From assembly GCA_966211765.1 (NCBI GenBank), contig CBIHOV010000026.1, positions 1 through 64,000 on the forward strand: a stretch of 64,000 nucleotides of DNA, written 5' to 3'. Made by a program: the position numbers and the translations under genes. Under the pieces are notes generated by a model. It searched no databases, had not been told where the DNA came from, and saw only the letters and a program-made list of their open reading frames with translations. The stretch comes from Paraflavitalea sp966211765. GTDB lineage: Bacteria > Bacteroidota > Bacteroidia > Chitinophagales > Chitinophagaceae. Below, in pieces: positions 1 to 6,918 of this stretch; the first letter of the stretch is position 1, and each line of letters starts with the position of its first letter.

Positions 1-60
1 GTAGATGTGCCCACAGTGGTTCCTTTCTACATTACCGATACGCTGGGTACGGGTGTCTGA
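1..60 (+). CDS. Possible 3' end of an unknown CDS
   Basis: Frame 1 is open from the window edge and encodes VDVPTVVPFYITDTLGTGV before a TGA at 58-60. Only 19 codons are visible, so the product cannot be named. The rest of the leader (61-353) shows no convincing gene on either strand. The call rests only on the open frame and its protein-like composition and may be wrong. Confidence 0.3.
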   Translation, partial: VDVPTVVPFYITDTLGTGV

Positions 61-278
61 TCTTTGATGGATGTAACTTTTCCGGAGAACGGCTTTTGTG
101 CAAGAGATAGCAATGGTAAGGTCAGCAATAGGCATGCCGTTACCACCCTTGTAAAAAGGTTGCATTTACTCATAAACAGATTGTTTTTAGATGGAAAGAG
201 TGATAATAAGATTGAGACCCGAAATTAGCCAGGCTGTGTAAAGAGAAGGTTATGGAGACTTTAACAAAGCATTAATTG

Positions 279-318
279 TTTATAAATACTAAACCTGAGT
301 TAAGTATTTATAAATACT
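279..318. repeat. 12-bp direct repeat with a 14-bp palindrome
   Basis: TTTATAAATACT occurs at 279-290 and again at 307-318. The second copy lies in a perfect 14-bp palindrome, GTATTTATAAATAC, at 304-317. It sits just downstream of the interrupted XRE regulator gene. It resembles a dimeric-regulator operator, but no gene start is adjacent on the plus strand until 1092. Confidence 0.4.
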
Positions 319-353
319 CGCTTATACGAGGAAGCGATATGAAAACCAGTAAT

Positions 354-923
354 TTAGAATAAGTAAGCCACCAAAATGGTCGCTTCACTAGTACCGATAT
401 TACGGAGCCGGTGTTTTGCCCGGCCATCAAAAAACAAGGTATCACCTGTATTCAGAATAAATTTCTCCTTCTCTATCTGGTACTCAATACTTCCTTTAAG
501 GATATGCTTGCATTCAAAAGCATCTGTTTGTATCATTTGCTTGCGCCCGGCCCCTTTCTTTAATTCCAGCAATGCGATATCAATGGCCTGCGCTACAATA
601 CTTTTCGTAAGGATACGCTTATAAGAAAATCCCTTAACTGGTTCCTTTTCAAAAAGCTTTTCTTCCCCCTTACGTACTATTTATTCATGACCATTCGTAA
701 AATGCTCATGCATATCCTCAAAAAAGCTCTTCAGGTCTTCCCCCAAAGAATGGATCAGGTTAAATAATACCGGCAGGGAAGGGACCGTCCGGTTATTTTC
801 AATCTGCGAGATCAGTCCCTTCGTCACGCCGGCCCTGTTGGCCAATTCTTCCAACGTGATATTTTTCTGTGTACGTTTCGATTTAAGTTTTTCTCCGATA
901 AGTAAAATGAGGTCTTCCTGCAT
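354..923 (-). pseudogene. XRE-family HTH regulator with cupin domain, interrupted by an in-frame stop
   Basis: The frame starts at ATG 923 with an XRE helix-turn-helix (LEELANRAGVTKGLISQIEN, about residues 25-44) and runs to an in-frame TAA at 681-683. Reading on in the same frame past that TAA gives a linker (IVRKGEEKLFEKEP) and a cupin domain (HILKGSIEYQI, GDTLFFDGRAKHRL) ending in LVAYLF. HTH-plus-cupin regulators (MerR/SinR-like with a C-terminal ligand-binding cupin) are normally one protein of about 185-190 residues, and the two parts together give that length. The cupin half has no ATG of its own; its first possible starts are TTG/CTG codons inside the domain. I infer a nonsense-mutated gene or a sequencing error at one base. 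A truncated 80-residue HTH protein could still be made. Confidence 0.75.
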
Positions 924-1091
924 GATGGTAGGGATACGTTAAGATGGAATACAATATTAACTAAAATATAGACCTGCCTGGATACTGGTGATCCATTTCC
1001 AATTAAAGAGCAGTTAAAATCAGATAATGAGTTAATACTCTGTTCATATTTAGAAAACAATTACTTAACCTCCGCTTAAGACTGGGGTAAT

Positions 1092-1958
1092 ATGAACTTT
1101 GGAAATTTGCAAAACCCAAACTCCATGGATAAACGTCCTGTTGACGTAGTGGTTATTTCCGATGTGCACCTGGGAACCTACGGCTGTCGTGCCCGGGAAC
1201 TGGTAGCTTACCTTAAAAGTATTGCTCCGAATATTCTTATCCTTAATGGTGACATCATAGACGGTTGGCAGTTTTCCAAACGGTACTTCCCTTCTTCACA
1301 TATGGGTGTCATTAAAGAAGTATTGAACCTCATGACCAAGGGAACAAGGGTATTCTACATCACAGGCAACCATGATGAGTTGCTCAGGAAGTATGCAGAT
1401 TTCCAGCTCAGCAATTTCACCCTTACCGATAAACTGGTATTGGAAATTGACAACAAAATGACCTGGATCTTCCACGGCGATGTATTTGATAACACCTCCA
1501 AAGGAGGGGCTAAGATCCTGGCCAAGCTGGGCAGCAACGGCTACGGCATGCTGATCCTCTTTAACCGTTTCGTAAACTTTATCCTGAAATCCCTGGGCCG
1601 GGAAAAACTGTCCATTTCTAAAAAAGTAATGGCCGAAGTAAATAAAATGGCCAAGATCAACACCTTTGAAATGATCGCCGCCGAGCTGGCTATTGAAAAG
1701 AAATATGACTACGTGATCTGTGGCCATATTCACCAACCGCAGAAAAGAGTAGTGGAAAATGAGCAGGGGAAAGTGACCTATCTCAACTCCGGCGACTGGG
1801 TCGAACACCTTACAGCACTGGAGTACAGTCACAACGAATGGAAGATATTTGAATACAATGAAAAGGACTTTCAGCATCTTCCTGCAACTGAAATGAGCAG
1901 AAAGGTAAATGTAGTTACAGACGAAATTAGCTTTTACATCAACTCACTAGCCATCTAA
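1092..1958 (+). CDS. LpxH-like metallophosphoesterase (UDP-2,3-diacylglucosamine diphosphatase family)
   Basis: This is a calcineurin-like phosphoesterase of the COG2908/LpxH type. All metal-binding blocks are present: SDVHLG (residues 23-28), NGDIID (52-57), GNHDE (92-96), HGD (128-130) and CGHIHQP (210-216). LpxH cleaves UDP-2,3-diacylglucosamine in lipid A synthesis, but this 288-residue form is longer than E. coli LpxH and may have another pyrophosphate substrate. ATG 1092 is used here; ATG 1125 (M12), nearer the conserved VVVISD strand, is equally possible. The glycosyltransferase gene starts 18 nt after the stop, so the two are probably cotranscribed and act on an envelope glycolipid. 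Confidence 0.85.
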   Translation: MNFGNLQNPNSMDKRPVDVVVISDVHLGTYGCRARELVAYLKSIAPNILILNGDIIDGWQFSKRYFPSSHMGVIKEVLNLMTKGTRVFYITGNHDELLRKYADFQLSNFTLTDKLVLEIDNKMTWIFHGDVFDNTSKGGAKILAKLGSNGYGMLILFNRFVNFILKSLGREKLSISKKVMAEVNKMAKINTFEMIAAELAIEKKYDYVICGHIHQPQKRVVENEQGKVTYLNSGDWVEHLTALEYSHNEWKIFEYNEKDFQHLPATEMSRKVNVVTDEISFYINSLAI

Positions 1959-1976
1959 TAATACGCAAGCACACAC

Positions 1977-3011
1977 ATGAAAATACTTTATGCTTTACAG
2001 GCTACAGGCAACGGACACATCAGCCGGGCAATGGAATTATTACCCTGGCTGCAGAAGTTTGGAACCGTTGACCTATTTCTCAGCGGAGCCAACAGTACCT
2101 TAACACTCGATGCCCCGGTCAAATACCGGAGCAATGGGCTTAGCCTTTTCTATACCTGCAAAGGATCCCTGGATTATTGGAAACTTACCCGAAGCATCTC
2201 CCCTTTACGCATCATGAAAGAAGCCAGGGACCTGCCCGTTGAGAAATACGACCTCGTATTGAATGACTTTGAAATTATCACCTCAATCGCCTGTGCGCGC
2301 AAAAAAGTACCTTCTGTAAACTTTGGACACCAGGCCAGCTTCCTCTCCGACAAAACCCCAAGGCCCGAAAAGACCAACAAGTTTGGAGAATGGGTACTCC
2401 AAAACTATGCAAGAGCAACACAATATATAGGACTCCATTTTGAGTCATACGATGATTTCATCTTCTCGCCAGTTATCAAGAAGGAGATTCTGGAATCTGA
2501 GGCCACCAACGATGGACATATAACCGTATACCTCCCCTCCTATTGCGATAATGAGCTGATGGCCTTGCTGGCCCCTTTTAAGGATCATCGCTTTGAAGTC
2601 TTCTCCCGGCAAACCAAAGAGAGGAAGACCATTGGCAATATAACCCTCACACCCGTTAATAAGGAAGATTTCAACCGCAGCCTCATCAGCTGCCATGGCA
2701 TTGTTTGCGGTGCAGGATTTGAAACCCCGGCAGAAGCCTTACACCTGAAGAAAAAAATGATAGCCATACCCATCAAGGGGCAATATGAACAAATGTGCAA
2801 TGCCGCCGCCTTGAAAAAGATTGGAGTTAAAACATTGGATAAACTCGATGACGACTTCACAGATACTTTTAATAACTGGGTAAATGATCCTGTAACCCCC
2901 ACCATTAGTTACCAGTATTCAACAGAGGCCATTATCAACATTCTGATGTTCCGCTGCTCCGACCTTAAACACAAACTGGACATCCCCTATCCTGAGTTGA
3001 TCTTTAATTAA
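1977..3011 (+). CDS. MurG-like glycosyltransferase (GT-B fold)
   Basis: This 344-residue protein opens with a GT-B N-terminal signature (ATGNGHISRAMEL, residues 9-21) and has the acceptor-side loop NFGHQASF (115-122). Its C-terminal half carries the nucleotide-sugar site typical of MurG/COG1819 enzymes: CGAGFETPAEAL (244-255) followed by PIKGQYEQ (265-272). The family transfers a sugar from a nucleotide donor to a lipid or small acceptor at the cytoplasmic face of the membrane; the acceptor cannot be read from the sequence. It follows the LpxH-like gene by 18 nt and ends at a strong terminator, so the pair looks like a two-gene operon. Confidence 0.85.
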   Translation: MKILYALQATGNGHISRAMELLPWLQKFGTVDLFLSGANSTLTLDAPVKYRSNGLSLFYTCKGSLDYWKLTRSISPLRIMKEARDLPVEKYDLVLNDFEIITSIACARKKVPSVNFGHQASFLSDKTPRPEKTNKFGEWVLQNYARATQYIGLHFESYDDFIFSPVIKKEILESEATNDGHITVYLPSYCDNELMALLAPFKDHRFEVFSRQTKERKTIGNITLTPVNKEDFNRSLISCHGIVCGAGFETPAEALHLKKKMIAIPIKGQYEQMCNAAALKKIGVKTLDKLDDDFTDTFNNWVNDPVTPTISYQYSTEAIINILMFRCSDLKHKLDIPYPELIFN

Positions 3012-3033
3012 GCGCCCATTCTTTCTATATATA

Positions 3034-3069
3034 AAAAGTCGCCCCGACAGTATTGTGGGGACGACTTTT
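3034..3069. terminator. Bidirectional intrinsic terminator
   Basis: AAAAGTCGCCCC (3034-3045) pairs with GGGGACGACTTTT (3057-3069) with one bulged A, flanked by A and T runs. It lies between the convergent glycosyltransferase gene and the small exported protein gene and serves both. Confidence 0.85.
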
Positions 3070-3094
3070 CCTTTTTGATCTCATGACACCGTTT

Positions 3095-3295
3095 TTAGTG
3101 ATGGTACTGAGCGAATGTTGTATCCTTCTTTTCTGTAGTGTCTTTTTTCTTTTTGTCTTTCTTCTTGGTAGTATCCTGGAAATTGCCAGTGTACCCATCG
3201 TCAGAGCCAGCCAGGGGCCGGTTTTCAGTACCCAGAGCGCTAATGGTGGTAGTAGCTGCAAACAGCACTACTACTGCAATAAGGAATGTTTTCAT
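3095..3295 (-). CDS. Small exported Lys/Asp/Thr-rich protein
   Basis: This 66-residue protein starts at ATG 3295. It has a clear signal peptide (MKTFLIAVVVLFAATTTISA), then a short polar segment, then a highly charged tail built from KKKDKKKKDTTEKKDTT. Tiny exported proteins with a Lys/Asp/Thr tail recur in Bacteroidota genomes; their function is not established. It has its own terminator and no partner in an operon. The signal peptide and biased composition argue for a real gene rather than a chance frame. Confidence 0.7.
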   Translation of the reverse strand: MKTFLIAVVVLFAATTTISALGTENRPLAGSDDGYTGNFQDTTKKKDKKKKDTTEKKDTTFAQYHH

Positions 3296-3479
3296 AGATT
3301 AACTTGTATTAATTAACAATAGGAGCATATAATCAATGACCGTACCAAATAATTTTCAGGGATTTAAAATTGCGTTTGTACATTACTGGTAATATAGTGC
3401 AGGACGCCGCAAAATGAGGAAGATTTACATCAACTTTTGTGCACAGCCAAAATAATGCCCGCCCAGGAAGGGCGTAAAA

Positions 3480-3533
3480 ATAAAAGAGCCGTCACGATAG
3501 AAATCGAACGGCGTCAGTCACATGAGAGAATTC
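3480..3533 (-). ncRNA. Hairpin repeat copy 1, possible 3' end of a small RNA
   Basis: This is a two-step stem, GCCGT/ACGGC (3488-3492 with 3508-3512) enclosing CGAT/ATCG (3495-3498 with 3503-3506) and a tetraloop. Read on the minus strand the stem is followed by a TCTTTTATTTTT tract, the form of an intrinsic terminator. A near-consensus minus-strand -7 element (TACCTTTA, complement of 3573-3580) would give a transcript of about 90 nt. That a small RNA is made is inference. Confidence 0.35.
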
Positions 3534-3863
3534 CTCTCACTTATAAAAAGTTGAATTGATCGAATTAGACAGTAAAGGTACGTAGCTGGGTGATTATTAA
3601 ATTCATATATACCCAACTATTTCATTTTCATGATAAATATGCGAGTGAGCCACATGTATCACCGGCATCAATCAGCCCATGAACGGTTAACCTGCATGAT
3701 AGTTTCACAATACCACAACCAGACTAGTAAAAATACTAACACGTAACAAATTAGCCGATGCTACCCACTTTCCCTAGCACTAACAGTTACCAATAGCTTA
3801 CTATTTCAACCCGCTTTTAGTGTCCGGCACATGCTATAAAGGGGCATTCCTGCTATCACATAA

Positions 3864-3917
3864 TAAAAAAAGCCGTCACGATGGAGATCGCACGGCTGCA
3901 GTCACATGAGAAAATTC
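3864..3917 (-). ncRNA. Hairpin repeat copy 2, possible 3' end of a small RNA
   Basis: This is the second copy of the 47-nt element, 384 bp downstream of copy 1. The stems GCCGT/ACGGC (3872-3876 with 3892-3896) and CGAT/ATCG (3879-3882 with 3887-3890) are identical to copy 1 while the tetraloop differs (GGAG instead of AGAA). On the minus strand the hairpin runs into a seven-T tract. The flank GTCACATGAGA is also shared by both copies. Confidence 0.35.
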
Positions 3918-4148
3918 TACGCTTTAAAAAACTCTTTTCTTATATCAATCACAAGTTATGGCTGTCTGGCGGGTGCAAGTTACCCTGCTGGTGTTATGCC
4001 CGCTTTACTAGAAGTTTACGCTACCGTTAACAAATTTCATCCTTCATATCTCTTGAATCCCTGATTCAATACCTTCATAAACAAGCAATTGCAGGCTTAA
4101 TAGGTATAGTTGATATTATTTTGTAAATTAGAAATACAAGGGCTTGCC

Positions 4149-5375
4149 GTGAAAACGAAGGTTATCATATTATGGCTACTCCTGGCTACAACCATCCAAC
4201 CTGTTCTTTCCCAGACGCAGCACCCCTCCTCCATTATACAATTCGACTTTTGTGGCGCTCCCGTTCAGTTTGCTTTTGACCAGGCCAGACTGCAGTCTTT
4301 TCAGCCCCCTCTATCCGAAGGATCCATCCAGGCATTTTATGCCAGTGTAAATAATGAATACTATCGCCCCATCGTCAATGCGCTGAAGGCTTATAAAGAA
4401 AAATACAAGCCCGATGATTGGCTATTCTATCAGCTCATACGCAAAACAGCCCAATACATAAGTCCCAAAGCCGACGATTACCTGCGGTATACCTTATACA
4501 AATGGTTCCTGCTCACCCAAACAGGTTATGATGCTTTCCTGGCTCAGTCAGGCAACCGTATTCTCTTTTATGTACGATGCGATGAAGATATCTACAATAT
4601 CCCCACCCGCATAAACAACAATAAACAATATGTTTGCCTCAATTACCATGATTACGGGGATATCAATTTTCTGAAAGAAAGATTCACCGCCATCAACGTT
4701 CCCGAAGCGGCAGCAGAAAAAGTATTCTCCTACAAGATCCGCCGGTTACCCGAATTCAGCCCATTGGATTACGAGGAAAAAGACCTGCATTTCACCTACA
4801 ACGACAACGATTATCATTTCAAGGTTAAGCTGAACCCGCAGATAATGACTCTTTTCACCAACTACCCTACCGTCGATTATGAGTCTCAGCTCAACATTCC
4901 ACTCAGCCAAGAGACCTATCAATCACTGATCCCCTTGCTCAGGAAGAATGTGAAGCGTATGAGCACAAAAAATGGGGTAGACTATCTCATGCGGTTTACC
5001 CGGTACGCATTTCTATTTGAGACAGATTCCAAAACCTTTGGCAGTGAGAAACGCTTATCACCAGAGCAGACCTTATTTTATGAACAAAGTGACTGCGAAG
5101 ACAGGGTAGCATTATTTTTTTACCTAGTAAAGGAGATCTATAACCTGCCCATGATTGTACTGGCTTATCCTAAACACGTTACCATCGCAGTACAGTTTGA
5201 TAAACCCAGGGGAGAGTCCATTATCTACAATGGCAACAAATACTCCGTGTGCGAACCCACGCCCCAAAAAGAAGACCTGCCCATAGGCCGGTTATTGGCC
5301 AGTCTGCGCAAATCACCTTACGAAGTGGTGTACCAATATACCCCACCACAAATGACCAGTTCAAGCCTTAAATGA
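4149..5375 (+). CDS. Exported transglutaminase-like protein
   Basis: Starting at GTG 4149 gives a 408-residue protein with a good signal peptide (MKTKVIILWLLLATTIQPVLSQ). An upstream TTG start at 4110 would spoil the signal. The C-terminal part looks like a transglutaminase/papain-like core: Cys316 in SDCEDRVALFFYLV, His343 in KHVTIAVQF, and an acidic residue in VCEPT near 369. The N-terminal 270 residues match no domain I recognise. In Bacteroidota such proteins are periplasmic or surface-associated and may be peptidases or catalytically silent. The gene is monocistronic, ending at a bidirectional terminator. Confidence 0.6.
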   Translation: MKTKVIILWLLLATTIQPVLSQTQHPSSIIQFDFCGAPVQFAFDQARLQSFQPPLSEGSIQAFYASVNNEYYRPIVNALKAYKEKYKPDDWLFYQLIRKTAQYISPKADDYLRYTLYKWFLLTQTGYDAFLAQSGNRILFYVRCDEDIYNIPTRINNNKQYVCLNYHDYGDINFLKERFTAINVPEAAAEKVFSYKIRRLPEFSPLDYEEKDLHFTYNDNDYHFKVKLNPQIMTLFTNYPTVDYESQLNIPLSQETYQSLIPLLRKNVKRMSTKNGVDYLMRFTRYAFLFETDSKTFGSEKRLSPEQTLFYEQSDCEDRVALFFYLVKEIYNLPMIVLAYPKHVTIAVQFDKPRGESIIYNGNKYSVCEPTPQKEDLPIGRLLASLRKSPYEVVYQYTPPQMTSSSLK

Positions 5376-5387
5376 TCCCCAATATAG

Positions 5388-5421
5388 AAAAAGGCCGCTT
5401 CCAAAGGGGAAGCGGCCTTTT
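5388..5421. terminator. Bidirectional intrinsic terminator
   Basis: GGCCGCTTCC (5393-5402) pairs perfectly with GGAAGCGGCC (5408-5417), flanked by A5 and T4. It separates the transglutaminase-like gene from the convergent lipoprotein gene. Confidence 0.9.
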
Positions 5422-5448
5422 ATTGCCAAATATGTTTATCTGCCAGGA

Positions 5449-6891
5449 CTAATTATACCTTGTCCAGCCTTTGTGCCAGTTGGCGTATGCACCAGAAGGA
5501 GCAATACCACCTACGAAATCTACCTTTTGTATAAAAGGACGGGCAGTTAAGATCGGATCATCAAAATTGGTATTCGTTGCAGTAGGAAGTACCAATGGTG
5601 AAGTACCAAAGGGAATGAAATCAGGATTTACATAATCAAATGGACGGGTGATGCGGATCTCATCCATGGTCATTGAACCCTTGTTCTTGGTATTGCCAGT
5701 AAACCAGGTAGTGATCGACGCTTCTGTTGTACCTGCTACCGTATTGGGACCTGATACAAAGTTGATCGGCTTCCGGCAGCCGGCAATGAATATACCGCTC
5801 AATTGCAAAGTTCCTGCCGTAATATTACCAGAAGTAGCAGTACCATCCTTATCACTGATCTCAATACCAGAAGGCCAGCCTACAATAGCAGTATTAAAGA
5901 TAGAGATAGAAGAGTTTCTCCTGATCTGTGCTGCAGAACCCAGGAAGTTGCTGTTGCCTACATTGCTCAGCGTAGCCAGCGGACCAAAAGCAGAAACGTT
6001 GCAGAATACAGCTTTGGTTTGCGGAGTAGCCGTAGTACCAGTACTGTTGTTATCACTTTCAAATGCCTCTGATTTAGAAAGATCGGCAATCAATGAATCA
6101 CGAACGATCAAACCAAACTGTACACTACCGCTGAATCCGTTGTCAGTATCGAAATCATCATCCTGTGTTTTGTAAGCAATCAGGTATTTGCAATTCACCG
6201 TACCGCCAAACCACTCATAAGCATCATCTTTGGCATAGGTAACCTGTACGTGGTCGATAACTGTCTTCCTTCCTACAGCAGCCATCGTAAGGCTGTTCAC
6301 CTCTTTGTCGGGCTGGAAAGCATAGCCTGCATATTCAATACGTACATAGGTCAATACGCCAGAGCTGTCATCATCATTGGGTGTAGTGCCGCCACCTGCC
6401 AGGCCATCGCCATTGGCATTATTAATACCACCTTCTACTTCCAGGATACCCTGGCCACCACCTGTACCGGCAAAAGCCGTGTTGATGCTTGCCTTACCGC
6501 AAAGTACAATACCACCCCAGTCGCCTGAAGCAGGAGAAGGAGAAGAAGAAGTAAATACGATCGGGGCATCCACAGTACCATTGGCCACCAGTTTCGAACC
6601 ACGTGAAATAACAAGTACAGCTACGTCTGAACCTGAATAGGAACCTTTGATCGTTGTACCTGCTTCAACTTTCAGTGTATGATCACCTACTATATAAACT
6701 TTACCTTTTAATATGTATGTTTTATCCTTGGTCAAGGTCATGTCCTTATCAATACGGCCTTCGAGGGTAACTGTTTCCCCGTTTCCACCGCCGTTACTCC
6801 CCCCATCACCATCACCATCCATTTCTATCTTACGGCAGCTTAAAGCAAGGAGCACCGTAATAGCGGAGAGAAATAAAATGTTCTTTTTCAT
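5449..6891 (-). CDS. Surface lipoprotein with parallel beta-helix-like fold
   Basis: This 480-residue protein has a lipoprotein signal (MKKNILFLSAITVLLALSC, acylated Cys19), an Asp/Gly-rich linker, then a long region of beta-helix type. That region has repeated short strands such as KVYIVGDHTLKVEAGTTIKG, SKLVANGTVDAPIVFTSS and GDWGGIVLCG. The acidic stretch after the Cys resembles the surface-export signal of Bacteroidota lipoproteins. The gene lies 27 nt downstream of the TonB receptor gene and is surely cotranscribed, so it is probably the outer-leaflet partner of that receptor, taking the place a SusD-like protein holds elsewhere. No SusD fold is visible. The ligand is unknown; the Pho-box-like promoter suggests a phosphorus source. 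Confidence 0.75.
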   Translation of the reverse strand: MKKNILFLSAITVLLALSCRKIEMDGDGDGGSNGGGNGETVTLEGRIDKDMTLTKDKTYILKGKVYIVGDHTLKVEAGTTIKGSYSGSDVAVLVISRGSKLVANGTVDAPIVFTSSSPSPASGDWGGIVLCGKASINTAFAGTGGGQGILEVEGGINNANGDGLAGGGTTPNDDDSSGVLTYVRIEYAGYAFQPDKEVNSLTMAAVGRKTVIDHVQVTYAKDDAYEWFGGTVNCKYLIAYKTQDDDFDTDNGFSGSVQFGLIVRDSLIADLSKSEAFESDNNSTGTTATPQTKAVFCNVSAFGPLATLSNVGNSNFLGSAAQIRRNSSISIFNTAIVGWPSGIEISDKDGTATSGNITAGTLQLSGIFIAGCRKPINFVSGPNTVAGTTEASITTWFTGNTKNKGSMTMDEIRITRPFDYVNPDFIPFGTSPLVLPTATNTNFDDPILTARPFIQKVDFVGGIAPSGAYANWHKGWTRYN

Positions 6892-6918
6892 GATCTAGTA
6901 TTTGTATTTTATAAAGTT

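Larger units (their letters stand above)
3317..4148. other. Long gene-poor region with a duplicated hairpin element
   Basis: No protein gene is convincing in these 830 bases. The only organised structure is the pair of 47-nt hairpin repeats at 3487-3533 and 3871-3917, described separately. The remainder is AT-rich and without obvious signals. Confidence 0.6.

Noticed and set aside
3906..4064. 52-codon frame starting at the ATG inside hairpin repeat copy 2
   Set aside because: The matching ATG in copy 1 opens only a 10-codon frame, so the shared ATG is part of the repeat rather than a gene start. No signal or domain is seen.
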